Both the position numbers and the translations under genes were made by a program. A stretch of DNA of 64,000 nucleotides from Bremerella sp. TYQ1 (GTDB lineage: Bacteria > Planctomycetota > Planctomycetia > Pirellulales > Pirellulaceae). Each line of letters starts with the position of its first letter. Within the stretch, counting starts at the first letter, position 1. Below are positions 37,833-50,200 of the stretch, piece by piece. The stretch lies in assembly GCF_020150455.1 (NCBI RefSeq), contig NZ_CP083740.1:5346001-5410000 (forward strand), in the 5' to 3' direction. Below the pieces are notes generated by a model. That model ran no database searches, was not told where the DNA came from, and was given only the letters and a program-made list of their open reading frames with translations.

Positions 37833-38219
37833 CTACACCATCCCCTTCGATTGAAGACTTGCCATCGATTTCAGGACGAGTTGGTCTGCAAGTTTCACCT
37901 TTTCATTGCAACCTGGGTAGTTCGGGCAACCAAAAAAGGCTCCGAATTTTGATCGCCGCAACTCCATTTCAATTTCGCATTCTGGACAAGTGGGTACGGA
38001 GAGTGCGACAGGTACTCCATCCAGTTTCAATGCCACTTTGCTGGATAGAATTAACCGGGTTTGGCTGTGCATCAATTTGAAACCGGGAAGCCGTGTAGCG
38101 ATTTCCGTTAGGCACTTCAACGCACTTATGAAGTTAGCCTCAGGATGAAGCGGTGTGACAATCGGAGAGACGACAAGCCAAGCATCGATGTCAAGTTTGA
38201 TCTGATTTTGAGCTTCCAT
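37833..38219 (-). CDS. Small protein with topoisomerase-type zinc finger
   Basis: 128 residues from ATG 38219 (longer in-frame start at 38288 possible but deeper inside the upstream gene). The C-terminal half contains CPECEIEMELRRSKFGAFFG followed by CPNYPGC, the C4 finger of type IA topoisomerases and of some DNA-binding accessory proteins. It overlaps the preceding gene by 29 bases and is the last gene of the minus-strand defence operon that begins at 45911. Confidence 0.65.
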   Translation of the reverse strand: MEAQNQIKLDIDAWLVVSPIVTPLHPEANFISALKCLTEIATRLPGFKLMHSQTRLILSSKVALKLDGVPVALSVPTCPECEIEMELRRSKFGAFFGCPNYPGCNEKVKLADQLVLKSMASLQSKGMV

Positions 38220-38787
38220 CAGTTTCAATTCCCAAGAATCTACACCAAGCGTCAAAGGCGTCTCCCGCAAGGTCAACAGCACCGTCAAATGGACTGCCGG
38301 TTGGCGAGTCGTCTACGATAACGTCTGCAAAGACGGCTATTGTTATTTCGTCTTGGTGAACACCGCACTCTAACCACCTATCTCGCACCTGATTCGCTTT
38401 TGCTGCACCAAGCGGACCTTCGCCAGTATCAACAGTTGCTTTGCCGCCATTGTATACGGCAAATTGGAAGAGGAGTCCGTCAACATGTTCCTTCTTGATC
38501 CAACGCTTGCCGTCGATCAGTTGCAAGTGTTTCTTACCATTGGCGAGATCTGAGCAGAATTGGAGACTCGGTGTCTCTCTGATGAATTTGCTTACTTTGC
38601 TAGCACGTTCAAATGTTGGGTCGTTCCTGAGCCACTCGGCCATCGAGTGACACTCGACGAAGAAAGCATGGAAGTCGTCAGCGTAGCACTCGGCGTCTCG
38701 GTCAAAACGAGTAGTTGTCTCGTACATCAGCGGATAAATCCGGCTGAACCAACGACGAATGCGTTCAAATTGCTCTTCGTATATCAT
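38191..38787 (-). CDS. Helical protein of the defence operon, unknown
   Basis: 198 residues, mainly helical. 'AFFVECHSMAEWLRND' and 'CSDLANGKKHLQLID' recur in a loosely defined family of bacterial proteins near defence genes; a HEPN-like fold is possible, but the RxxxxH nuclease motif is not visible. ATG 38787 lies three bases below the stop of the hydrolase gene, and its 3' end overlaps the zinc-finger gene. Confidence 0.55.
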   Translation of the reverse strand: MIYEEQFERIRRWFSRIYPLMYETTTRFDRDAECYADDFHAFFVECHSMAEWLRNDPTFERASKVSKFIRETPSLQFCSDLANGKKHLQLIDGKRWIKKEHVDGLLFQFAVYNGGKATVDTGEGPLGAAKANQVRDRWLECGVHQDEITIAVFADVIVDDSPTGSPFDGAVDLAGDAFDAWCRFLGIETDGSSKSDQT

Positions 38788-38790
38788 GTT

Positions 38791-39600
38791 CTAACCTTCG
38801 CCGAATGCCTCCCAAGGTCCATCGTGTTGATTCCTGATCGCCAAGATCAAGGTCTCTTCAGACGTGTACCTCTTGACTGCCTCTGCTTGGGCGGACGTGT
38901 AATAGAGTTCACGGTCAAGAATCCTCGATCCGACTGGTAACGTCAGGTCAACGACCCGATCATCATGCTCACACCATGCGTGTGCCACCCGCTTGCCGAG
39001 CCGTTCGCTAAAAACAAATCCATGAACGAGATTCCAATCTGAATTTTCTACTGGACACACCCATCGCTTCGCCGCTGTAAAGCATAGGCCGCTCCAATTC
39101 TGACGAAGCATCTCGCTGGGATCGTCGGTTAATTCTGGAATACAGGCTTCAACAGCCGCTCGCAACATGGCCTGCAATGACTCAGGATCAGCCAACCGAT
39201 GATCGTTGCCGACCTCAAGCAATGCAGACGGTGGCAGACCACTATTGGCAACAAGATCCTCTGAATCAGCGAAGGGGATCACGTCATCTTTCCGGCTGTG
39301 AAGGATGACCGAATTCGCCTTGAGTATTCTGACGGTACCCCAATTCTTCCATGCGGGACAAAGCAGTACGAGTGGCGTCTTGCCGGACTCGATATTCATG
39401 GTGACTGCACCACCACGAGAGGAGCCGACAATCACGTCGGGCTTCTGCTGATCGCATGCGATTTGAGCAGTACGGACCGCTATGTCGAAGTCGTCATCAT
39501 CAAGTGCCGGATTGATGACCTCGTGACCGGCGTCTTTCAGATACGTGGGCTTAACGCCGCCAACAACACTATGCCAGCCATGTAGGAAGAGAATCTTCAT
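38791..39600 (-). CDS. Alpha/beta hydrolase fused to a Cys-His-Asp domain
   Basis: 269 residues. Residues 1-160 are a small alpha/beta hydrolase: FLHGW oxyanion loop, GSSRGG nucleophile elbow (Ser about 61), SRKDDVIPF with the acid, and GNDHRL with the His. Residues about 170-240 look like a second domain: LCFTAAKRWV, LVHGFVF, HAWCEHDDRVVDLT, in which Cys, His and Asp stand in the order of papain/transglutaminase-like folds (inference). The ATG overlaps the helicase stop (ATGA), so it is translated with it. It may be a lipid/ester hydrolase effector. Confidence 0.7.
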   Translation of the reverse strand: MKILFLHGWHSVVGGVKPTYLKDAGHEVINPALDDDDFDIAVRTAQIACDQQKPDVIVGSSRGGAVTMNIESGKTPLVLLCPAWKNWGTVRILKANSVILHSRKDDVIPFADSEDLVANSGLPPSALLEVGNDHRLADPESLQAMLRAAVEACIPELTDDPSEMLRQNWSGLCFTAAKRWVCPVENSDWNLVHGFVFSERLGKRVAHAWCEHDDRVVDLTLPVGSRILDRELYYTSAQAEAVKRYTSEETLILAIRNQHDGPWEAFGEG

Positions 39601-42600
39601 TCCTCATCCTCGCAATCTACTCGTGGTGCTGTTCGCTGTGTCTCCACGCACGCAGCAATTGCCTCACTGATCTTTCGGCTTGCGTCCGAACCGTTGTTGA
39701 TGCCGTACATCGCCAAGAGTGATCGAGCACGAGTCATGGCAACGTAAAGACCATTTGCAACTAGCTTCCCTTCAGGGGCAACGTAGTGATCGACGCACGG
39801 AATGACGATGACCTCCGACTCGTAGCCCTTGTAGGAGTGTGGTGTTGTGGCGAGCAGGGTATTCGACTTGCGTTCGAAGGACCGATTCTTCTGAAGAGAC
39901 AACTCCACTCCGAACTCGGCCAGTTTCGGGGCAAGTTGTGATTCGAGAATCCGTCCCGCCCCGCCATTGTAAGTGACGCAGATGTCGGTCGGAGAAATCC
40001 CATCGTTTTCGATCAGGTGCCGCAAGTGTCCAGCGATTGCGGCCATCTCATCATTGCGTCGGTCGAAACTACGAAAGATGGGCTTCGGTCCGTCGATCTG
40101 ACTGAACCTTGCTTCCAACCATTCTTCGCAATTGCGTTTTGTATGCTTGAGCAGCCCCAGCGAGATCAATTCCTGCTGATCGTGTCTGCCGGTGCTTCCC
40201 GAAAGTCGGTGGAGTACGTTGACGGCAAGTTCCGTGATGGGTCGAGTTCCACGGAAACTTTCTCGCATGATGGTCGAGCGGCCACGCATGTCGAGACCGA
40301 ACTCGGACCACTTTGGGGTCTTGGTGTCATACACGTTTTGAGCGTTGTCGTAAAAGATGTGAGCAGACCGGCTATTGGCGTCTGCTTCGTCTGCCTGCTC
40401 AACAACGGACAACAAGAGCCTCAAAGTTGATGGACCCATATCCTGAGCTTCATCGATGAACAATGCCGTACACCGAGGTACAAGTTTCTGGGCATCTTGT
40501 CGATTCAAGAACTCTTCTGCTGCACGGTCGTAGTCGAAACCAAACTGTTCCATAGTCATTTGGACGCTCGGCAACATTCCAGACAATACATCCTTCACGT
40601 GAAGCAGTTCGACGCTTTCCCAAGGGAAGTCAGATCGATCCAGCAGGTCGCCATCGCTGACGCCTTCCCATGCTGACTCAATCGAGTCACACAGCAGTTT
40701 GTGGAGACTTCGATTGGCATAGACGGCCCAAATACGAGCATCCTTCCTTCCACGAAGTCGCTTTGCTGTTTTCGCCAGCCAGTTACACAGGACCAGCGAC
40801 TTGCCACTACCAGCGACACCACGAACCAGTCGAGGTTTTCCATCAAGTTCCAGATTGGTTAGGCGTTGCTGCTCCTGTGAGAACAGTGGCTTCATTCCCT
40901 TGCGTACGGCAAACTGATCACCCATGCGAGAGCTTGGGCGATCCTCAGAATCACTCTTGTCAGCTGTGGAGTCATTCTGCCCCTTCTCACTCCACTTGTA
41001 CTCAGCTCCAGCCTTTACTAAGACTAGCGACTTCAGATGACGCTTGAGCGGACGGAGATAAGGCTCGTCCATTTCGCTTCGACTGGCGATGACGATGGCA
41101 GCTTCCCGTGCTCGGCTCAGGGCGACATTCACGAGTCGCTTCCATTCGACGATGCCCCACGTATGGTTTCCGGCATTGACCGTATCGAATACTACGATGT
41201 CGGCTTCCGAACCTTGCTGGCTGTGGACTGTCGAGGCTTCCCAGGAATTCATTCCCCATTCCCCCAGCCATTCGCCGACCGCATTGGCTTGTGCCTTGAA
41301 GGGGGAGATGAACAACCCATTTGCCTGACGAATGTCGGGATTGCTGAAGAGTTTCTGTAAGATAGATTGAGTAATTCGCCGAACCCAGCTTTTGTTGCCC
41401 GGTCCACGGCTGGCCCGAATAGCGGCGAGGTCACAGTCTTCCTCGTCCAATACATACCAAATTGTTCTCGATACGTCCGCTAGGAATGGTGAGAGCGTTG
41501 ACACCTGACTGGTTCGTTCCGCTGCCGTCTTCAACACTCCGTTGTACTGGTACGAAGAAACAACTTTGCACACGTCGGGGTGCATGCGACGTTGTTCGGA
41601 AAGCAGATGGACCGCAGCGGGAACATCACTCGTCTCCTCCAAGTGGCTCAGGCCACTACTGGCGAGCCAAGTTTGCTGTCGTGTAGGAAGCACCCGTGAA
41701 ATGCGGCTGATGGGGGCAAGCTGTTTGGAGTCGCCGACAAGGACAACTCGACGAGCGGCAAGCAAAGACAGGGCGGCAACAGCGGTCCTTGAAATCAATC
41801 CCGCTTCATCAATGAAAATGGTAGTGAAGGGAGCATCGCCATTCTCGATCATCTTTCGAATGGTTTCGTCATTTAAGTTGCTCATCGCCTTGAATGCAGT
41901 GGCGACGACAACTCGCTTGACAGGATCGACAAAGACTCGCTGGCTTTGGTCGTTGCCAGTCGTTCTTAATTCGCCAATCTGCTTGCGTGTGAGGGCTTTC
42001 TCTTCCCACGAATCAAATAAAGGAAGTTGTTGTGCTAACCCGTCGATCTTTGAAAGGACTTCTGACTCCGTTCCTGCCAGCATCGAATCGAGTTGACGAG
42101 CAACGAAGGACTGGTATGAAGCACCCTTGCCAATTCGCAGCAATAATTCGCTTTCCAAGTCATCGACGCATTTCTCTTTTGCCGCCTCGCCTAACGACAA
42201 CGCAACCGCATCCGTCGCTTTGTTCGTCGTCGAAACGACAAGGATGCGTTCCCTCGGATCACTGAGCACACTAGCGATCTGCTGACCAGTCGTCCAAGTC
42301 TTACCAGTGCCCGGCGGTCCCCACAGCACGCTCCACGAATGTTGCCACCAGTCATGGAGATGCGGCAAGCCAATCCTAGACGGCACAGACACTGCGGGAT
42401 GAATACCGCCCTCGGTAGCGTTGAGCCTTTCGGGGAGTTGCTCTCGAATCGTCTCGAACTCATTGCCGTTGTACACGGCATCGAGAACTGACAAGAACTC
42501 AAAAGGTCGTACGAAGAAAGGACCTACCGTGGGGATTGCTTCAAGATCGTCGAGAGCGACGAACAAACAACCGTTTTGTTCATCGACTTCGACAATCTCG

Positions 42601-42959
42601 CCCGACCAGACAATCTCATCTTCGAATTCGGCCTCTTCGTAGAAGTGATCGGAATAGGCCGGGTCATCATCAAGAGATTTTGGACAGAAGGCTTTGGCAC
42701 CTTCCCACGTCCAGTCAAACTCGACGGTCTTGCCGATGTGGACAACGTAGACCGTGCCTCGATCCCGTTCGGCGAACACACTGACCTTCTTGCAGTTCAA
42801 CCGCTTCCAGCGAGAACTGTCTCGAAACTCTTGCCGCACAGCTGCAGCGGCATCCTTCAGTTGTTGCTCGTTGCCAGATGGCAGACCAATATCGGAGGGG
42901 AAACGAGCAGGCTGAAACTCGGCAAGGTAAGCATCATACGATTCTTCGTTTTCATCCAT
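39597..42959 (-). CDS. Tandem SF1 helicase: Upf1-like module fused to UvrD-like module
   Basis: 1120 residues with two complete superfamily 1 helicases. First (about 195-640): GPPGTGKT Walker A (about 213-221), FIDEAG (about 381), GDSKQLAP, VHSQQGSEADIV and NVALSRAR (about 609), the Upf1/DNA2-like pattern. Second (about 690-1100): GVAGSGKS (about 714-721), FIDEAQDMG (about 832), TPHSYKG and YVAMTRARSL (about 1070), the UvrD/GajB-like pattern. Residues 1-190 are an OB-like or beta-rich domain of unknown role. It is 45 bases behind an OLD nuclease gene and overlaps the hydrolase gene. A GajB-like partner is likely; the fused Upf1-like part is unusual. Confidence 0.88.
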   Translation of the reverse strand: MDENEESYDAYLAEFQPARFPSDIGLPSGNEQQLKDAAAAVRQEFRDSSRWKRLNCKKVSVFAERDRGTVYVVHIGKTVEFDWTWEGAKAFCPKSLDDDPAYSDHFYEEAEFEDEIVWSGEIVEVDEQNGCLFVALDDLEAIPTVGPFFVRPFEFLSVLDAVYNGNEFETIREQLPERLNATEGGIHPAVSVPSRIGLPHLHDWWQHSWSVLWGPPGTGKTWTTGQQIASVLSDPRERILVVSTTNKATDAVALSLGEAAKEKCVDDLESELLLRIGKGASYQSFVARQLDSMLAGTESEVLSKIDGLAQQLPLFDSWEEKALTRKQIGELRTTGNDQSQRVFVDPVKRVVVATAFKAMSNLNDETIRKMIENGDAPFTTIFIDEAGLISRTAVAALSLLAARRVVLVGDSKQLAPISRISRVLPTRQQTWLASSGLSHLEETSDVPAAVHLLSEQRRMHPDVCKVVSSYQYNGVLKTAAERTSQVSTLSPFLADVSRTIWYVLDEEDCDLAAIRASRGPGNKSWVRRITQSILQKLFSNPDIRQANGLFISPFKAQANAVGEWLGEWGMNSWEASTVHSQQGSEADIVVFDTVNAGNHTWGIVEWKRLVNVALSRAREAAIVIASRSEMDEPYLRPLKRHLKSLVLVKAGAEYKWSEKGQNDSTADKSDSEDRPSSRMGDQFAVRKGMKPLFSQEQQRLTNLELDGKPRLVRGVAGSGKSLVLCNWLAKTAKRLRGRKDARIWAVYANRSLHKLLCDSIESAWEGVSDGDLLDRSDFPWESVELLHVKDVLSGMLPSVQMTMEQFGFDYDRAAEEFLNRQDAQKLVPRCTALFIDEAQDMGPSTLRLLLSVVEQADEADANSRSAHIFYDNAQNVYDTKTPKWSEFGLDMRGRSTIMRESFRGTRPITELAVNVLHRLSGSTGRHDQQELISLGLLKHTKRNCEEWLEARFSQIDGPKPIFRSFDRRNDEMAAIAGHLRHLIENDGISPTDICVTYNGGAGRILESQLAPKLAEFGVELSLQKNRSFERKSNTLLATTPHSYKGYESEVIVIPCVDHYVAPEGKLVANGLYVAMTRARSLLAMYGINNGSDASRKISEAIAACVETQRTAPRVDCEDEE

Positions 42960-43004
42960 GATTCAAGCTACGTCCTCTACTTCCGTATCTTTCACGATAG
43001 GAGT

Positions 43005-45545
43005 TTACTCTTGAACCAGTGGTTCTACTTTCTGCTGCGGTACTTCTACGCCGTTACTATTTTCGCTGGTCGTAACTATTGATTCGGTATTGTCTGACTG
43101 GATGAGTATCGGTGTGCCCTCATCAATCCGTACATCAACCATTAACGGATTGTTTCGTATCTCACGAAGTACTTTTGACCAAGCGTTCCATTTGTCGCCT
43201 ACCAACTTTTGCTGATCGGATGAGCGAGCACGTCGAAGTTCTGAAATGAGCTTGCGAATAGTGTTGTCTAAACGCTCACCGTCTTCTCCAAGTAATTGGA
43301 GATCTCGCTGGATACGTTCCAAAAGCAAGATCAGGTCGAAGACGCCGCACGCCTGCTTGAACTGAATGAAGAAGTCATCCACCAAACGACGAACCGCCTG
43401 TTTTCCTGTTTCCCGCCGTGCTGCCTGTTGGCTCGCTGAAATTGCTCGCCGTAATTGTTCACAGATGGCAAATACGTTTGCCTTTAGCTCTTTCTCTTCA
43501 TCAGCTTCCAGTTGGTCATCTGCCACTAGACGCACGACTTCTTCGAGAACGCCGTACTTGTCGTAACTCCGCTTAGTTTTGAACAGATTAGCTTGGAAAA
43601 GGGCGTTCGTTCCTTCGACGATACCTTCTGCCAAAAACGAGTCCTTTTCCATGCCCTCCTCGATCTGAGCAACCGACGTTTGATCTGCGTCAGACCACCA
43701 ATGTTCGAGGTACTTGCTTACCGCTTTTCGAAATAGGCTGGCTGGAATGATATCCTCTGTGGTGACGATTGCCCTCTCAGTCGTCAGGATCGAACCGATG
43801 CGTAACACAAATTGTTCATCAATTAGTTTCTTTGATTTACGGGCCTTACCCGTAATCCTCTTCTGTACTGTCTCACCAGCTTCATCCGAATCCAAGAGAA
43901 CAACCGTAGCAGGCACCGCTTCATCTCCCCATTGCGATGCACTCAACACTTTTTCAACGCTGGGAGCACTCTCGGCTGACACCATCACAACAGAATTCAG
44001 ATCAAGTAGCTCGCCAATATTTTCTGGACGAGCGAAATGTCGAATAAGCTCGGAAAGGATGTATTGATCTGTAGGACCTTCGACCAATACGTTGGTTGCT
44101 CCCATAAACAAGGTTTGGGCACAGTCGATTCCCAGAGCCGACCTCACTGGCTCATATCGCCGGAGCATTGACTGGTCGCTCAATTGAGTACCTTCCTCAG
44201 CATCTCCTTTTCTCACCAATCGAAGCCGCCGTGGGAAGTTCCGATTGATCAGAAAGGGGGAGTGGGATGTGTAGACTAGCTGGCAACGCTGTCCAGACGA
44301 CTCTGGTTTCACCAAAGACTCAAAGACTGCGAGAAGGTTTTTCTGACCAATAATGGATAGGAATGAATCTGGCTCATCCATTAAGACAATGACGTTCCCA
44401 TCACGGGATGTAGCCTCCAATGCCTTTGCTTGGATGTAGTAGCTCAGGAAATATCGGAGACCTGAACTCCGCTCTCTGAAGCTGTATGTCGCTCCTGTCT
44501 TGTCAGTAATCTCAAAGTAAATCATTCCTTGCTTGTAATTTAGCCGAAGTGCGAACGAATCATCTTGAGTCCAGTAGTGAGAGAGATTCAGCCGCTCCTC
44601 GATCTCTCGATTCCACCGTTCAACAAGACCATCAGCATGGGTCCGATCTGACATGCGTAGCTCGCTCATGAAACGAATTGTTTCAAAAGGTATGCCGAGC
44701 ACCTTCTCGAACAGGAGCAGCTCCAACTCATAGCTATCCGAATGAATGCGAGATGCTTGAAGTGATTCTTTTTCTTCAAGTAGTTGAGTGATCGCAGAAG
44801 CTTCGACGGCTTGTCCCTTCTTTAGCGACAACGAATTTAGGAATGCTGCTGCACGTTGGGCAGCAACGAAGTCAAAGTATTCGTTCTTCTCGTTGGCATC
44901 GCCCTCGTAGGCAGCAAGCAATGATCTGATTGGAATTTGGTCTGAAAACGCAGTCTCAGATCGAATAAACTCGACCTTCGGAAGACACTTCCGCACCTTC
45001 TGTAGCTGACCTTCGTCGAGCTTGATCTGATTGTCACCCAGATAGAGATACGCCCACACGCTCTCGTCTGGGCGTGGAGCAATCACCAACGTCAATCGTG
45101 TATCTGTTGTTGGCTTCTGCTTCGCAATCGTTTCATTACCTGCCGCCTCTCCGATCGCCTTCATTTCTGACATTGAAAGATGCCCAAATTGCAATCCGAT
45201 GTTGGGCCAATCGGATGCAGTTTTGCTTCTCGGCGAAGTGTAGTGGCAGAGATCAGTCCGGGAGAATTCGCTTCCGTCACCGAAACCATCTGGTATCCCT
45301 TTGCCGGTGATGACCTTGCTGATTGCACTGAGCAGGTGAGACTTCCCGCTTTCGTTGGCACCGACAATTGTGGTGATGTCGTCGGTTAGAGGTATCTCAA
45401 TAAAGGGATAGTCGTCTTCAGAATCAGTGTTGCGTGCCAACTGGTTCCAAGGTCGTGAAGCCACTCCCGACTTCCTATCCGGGTAGCCAACATAATTGAG
45501 GTTGAACGACTTGTACCAGCGAAGAAGGACGGCGGAGATTCTCAT
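43005..45545 (-). CDS. OLD-family ATPase-TOPRIM nuclease, GajA-like
   Basis: 846 residues. ABC/SMC-type ATPase: GANESGKSH (about 61-69), signature-like SSGLRYFLSYYIQA, Walker B VLMDEPDSF (about 385-393), H-loop YTSHSPFLI. TOPRIM: LVEGPTDQ with Glu (about 485-492) and LLDSDEAGE (about 547-555) for metal binding and DNA cleavage. Residues about 620-846 add a helical extension, making it much longer than typical GajA (about 550-600). OLD followed by a UvrD-like helicase gene is the class 2 OLD/Gabija arrangement, an anti-phage nuclease sensing nucleotide depletion in described cases. Second gene of the operon. Confidence 0.88.
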   Translation of the reverse strand: MRISAVLLRWYKSFNLNYVGYPDRKSGVASRPWNQLARNTDSEDDYPFIEIPLTDDITTIVGANESGKSHLLSAISKVITGKGIPDGFGDGSEFSRTDLCHYTSPRSKTASDWPNIGLQFGHLSMSEMKAIGEAAGNETIAKQKPTTDTRLTLVIAPRPDESVWAYLYLGDNQIKLDEGQLQKVRKCLPKVEFIRSETAFSDQIPIRSLLAAYEGDANEKNEYFDFVAAQRAAAFLNSLSLKKGQAVEASAITQLLEEKESLQASRIHSDSYELELLLFEKVLGIPFETIRFMSELRMSDRTHADGLVERWNREIEERLNLSHYWTQDDSFALRLNYKQGMIYFEITDKTGATYSFRERSSGLRYFLSYYIQAKALEATSRDGNVIVLMDEPDSFLSIIGQKNLLAVFESLVKPESSGQRCQLVYTSHSPFLINRNFPRRLRLVRKGDAEEGTQLSDQSMLRRYEPVRSALGIDCAQTLFMGATNVLVEGPTDQYILSELIRHFARPENIGELLDLNSVVMVSAESAPSVEKVLSASQWGDEAVPATVVLLDSDEAGETVQKRITGKARKSKKLIDEQFVLRIGSILTTERAIVTTEDIIPASLFRKAVSKYLEHWWSDADQTSVAQIEEGMEKDSFLAEGIVEGTNALFQANLFKTKRSYDKYGVLEEVVRLVADDQLEADEEKELKANVFAICEQLRRAISASQQAARRETGKQAVRRLVDDFFIQFKQACGVFDLILLLERIQRDLQLLGEDGERLDNTIRKLISELRRARSSDQQKLVGDKWNAWSKVLREIRNNPLMVDVRIDEGTPILIQSDNTESIVTTSENSNGVEVPQQKVEPLVQE

Positions 45546-45569
45546 ATTACAACCTATCTATACGAGCAT

Positions 45570-45978
<409 letters not shown>

Positions 45979-45994
45979 GAATGGTCGCAAAATC

Positions 45995-46912
<918 letters not shown>

Positions 46913-47290
46913 ACCTTCTAGATAGGGAACGGAAAAGTGAATTGGTCTAAACTAGTCTCACAAGTTTTCGTCAGCGGCTCCCGTTAGAAGGCGTGTGATA
47001 GCTTAAGAACGGCCAGAGATCCGGATCCTTGGAACAAAAGAGCTTCACCTTCGTATTGCTCTTAGTGCCCTGCTGAATAAGTATCCCGCCATGGCGGTCC
47101 GCTAATGCTGAATGGGGTAATTCCTTCATATCTGAGTCGCTGTATCATTGATCGTCTCACCCAACAGAGTCCGGCTCTTCATTTCGCCTGAACCAGATCA
47201 AATTGGCATCAAAACAGCAGAGACACTGCTTCCTGGGTTCTTGTCTAGTGAGTAAATTTGCTAGGCGAATTCGGTCGTAGCTCTTCGATG
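46913..47290. other. Convergent intergenic region
   Basis: 378 bases between the 46010 gene and the end of the reverse transcriptase gene. Only a 12-base palindrome CCGCCATGGCGG (47086-47097) was noticed; no gene or clear terminator. Confidence 0.4.
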
Positions 47291-50200
47291 CTACCGAGCA
47301 TGACCAGCAGGAGGTGATTTTATCTCAGGAATAGACTTTGCTGATTCATCTCTGAATCTCTCTAAATCAATGGTGAAAATGCTAACCGTTGCTTGATCGG
47401 CACCGTGATGATGCATAATCACCTTGCGGAAATGGTCTTTATAGGGTGCCTGTGCGGTGCTTCCCCCAAATTCAGCCGAATTTACAAGAAGCACATGCTG
47501 GAACATGTGGTAGTGAAGTGCCGTTACCATTGCATCGAATGTGCCAATGTCTTTGTTCAATGCTGACACAACGTACGCATCCGTGTGCTCTTTCAGATCT
47601 GCAGCAAGTCGCAGGTCTGTTGCATCAAAGCATATAGAGGAACTTAGTTTGTACGAAGACTTACTTGAGTGTCCATATTCAATGAGCCATTGGCACGGGC
47701 GGTACGACGTAATGCCAAGCTCAAGCTCTGATGGAGTAAGGTGATGCTTCCCTTGTTCAATCAATCGAATTGATCGGCCGTCTCCGGTATTTACAGGAAC
47801 GATCCATAGTCCAGAGTTGATCAGTTTCGATTCATCATCTGGCCTTGAATGAAATACGAGGCCACAAAATACGAGACACTTAAGAGAGTCTGCAAAACGC
47901 TCCAAGAGAAAAATATCGTCTGGATGAACAGATAGTTCGGGAAACAGAACCAGATCGATTGGCTCCGCTTTATCTTTGTATCCTTCTCTTACCTCTGTCA
48001 GCTTCATGAACAACCGAAGCATCGCTGACAAATGACGACGATGTTTCCGCCGTGTTGGCGGATGATCCAGCGTGGGATCGGAGTCTTCAAACTGTTGTGA
48101 GTTGGGAAATGCCGTCTGAACCAATGCGACTCGCAATTGACCATTTCGACCATTTTCGGTAACCGGAGGTACGGGAAACGGATACAACGGAAGGCTGGAT
48201 AATCGACAGTATAGAAGGTCTAGCTCTTGCAGTCTTCGATCAAGAATCCTTCCAAGACTGGCACGGGTAAAATCATCTGGCAGTTGAACTAGTTCTCTTT
48301 TCTGCCGACTTCCAGGCCACTCCAGAAGCCTTCCGATGAGCTCGGACAGCCATGGCGACACTGGCATCAATCGATGTCCAAGCCCCTGCCTGTCGTTGAA
48401 TAATCCATGCTTTCTCTTGAACCACCCCGTTGATATACCTTTGTAGCGAGTGATTCCTTTGACAATCGGCCCATGTGTCATCATCTGAGTGAAGTCGGTT
48501 TTACCAATGACAGTGGCCCGAACAACCTGCCCCACTTCATACTTCCAGCGTTCTCTTGTTCGACACCATGAAGGACAACGGAATCGTTCATCAACAAACT
48601 TGCTTTCTGGAGTGACCGAGAGGCTGAATTCAATATCAGCTAGTGAATCGCCAGGATCGGCGAGCCGCTTCCACGAAGAACAACGCACTTGTATGCGTGA
48701 GGGCGTAAGGACGCCGCCAAGCAATGTTCTCGCATGTTCCCACTCTATTGACAATTTGTGAAGCAATCGGATGGCGGCCGTTTCTTGCTGAAATGGATTG
48801 TCATTACTCGTCATGACTTCGACCAAACGGTACGAAGTATGATCATCCTCGGTAGCCTTCCACTCAGGTAGATCAGGATTAGAGATGTAACCGGCAGTCG
48901 AGGCTCTATAGTTCCAAAGTTCTCGCTTCGCTGGATTCAAGGACGCCATCGTGGTCACAAACAATTCATCATGTTCGACGATATAACGCAATTGCTCTTG
49001 AACAACACTGTTATTCGTGCGATTTATCCATTTAGCCAAAACCTTAGGGACAATCTTACTGCCACCGCTGACTCGGTATGAAATCACGCACAGAGGGACG
49101 ACTACTTCACTTGATTCTCGCCGACTCGGAGTCTTTCGTGGCCATTTTCCTTGGAGTAGATCGTGGACATAGGCGTAGTCACGATTCTCCTTCGTTGCAT
49201 CGTGAGCATCACTAATCGGACTTTGAACTACTGCGAGAAAGAGCAAGGCCTGCTGACGAAGGTACCACGGTGAAGAATCGGCATCAGCAACAACACTTTC
49301 GGCGAATTCACGAAGGCAATTTCGATAAACTTCGATGTTTGCTCCTCCTGGAAGTTCATCTTTATCCCGGACGAATCCCGTCTCAGTGGCTCCTGCCCTC
49401 AAGAGTTCTGAAGCAATATAGTCCGCTGTCAAACGCTCTTTATCGTTACTTTCAGAATTACTTCGTCGTAAGCTGAGTAGACTCAAGACAATCTGAAGAT
49501 GTTCAGGATCGGGGAAGAGGTCCAGGGACACTCGCAGAAGTCGAACATTCGACGGATCTGCAATCCACTTTCGCAGTAGCTCAACAGCAAATGCCCTTGC
49601 CCTTTGGTCTAGTATTCTACGACCGATCTGCAAGGTGGAGTCACTCACGGATTCGTCGTCGGCCATTACACGCAAGGTGCGGTAGACCCGTCGCCAACGA
49701 TGAGCGACAAAGCGTTCCAGCGTATCGTTTCTTACATCTGGTTCTACTGCCAGAACTCTCTTCAGTAATTCATCGCTACCAGTCCCGACTGGATCGGGTT
49801 GATTCTTGCGACTGTTAGAAACCGCTAATAGCCCATCGAGCATTTCAAGAGCGTGACGAGCAGTCTCTACGTCCAATGGTCCTGACACGTTGGTGTTGAC
49901 TGCCTGCATCGCATCTGCGACTGGAACATTCGATGAATGCGAATCGCCGTACATCACCTGCGTCTTTTTCTTGTTTAATACGAGGCCTGGTGCTCGCTTA
50001 TTCAACTGACGAGCCATCATTGCTTCGAATTCCGATTCAAAATTAGCTGGTGGCTCCTCATCGAACTGAATGACAAATCTCATGTCATCCACGTAACGGC
50101 AGTAGTCTACTATCCGCCAATTCCGATTCCTGAGTCGCTTGCCAAACAAGCGGACCATGTAGTCGTCAAAATCCAAGAGATAGGCGTTAGCAAAGAATCC

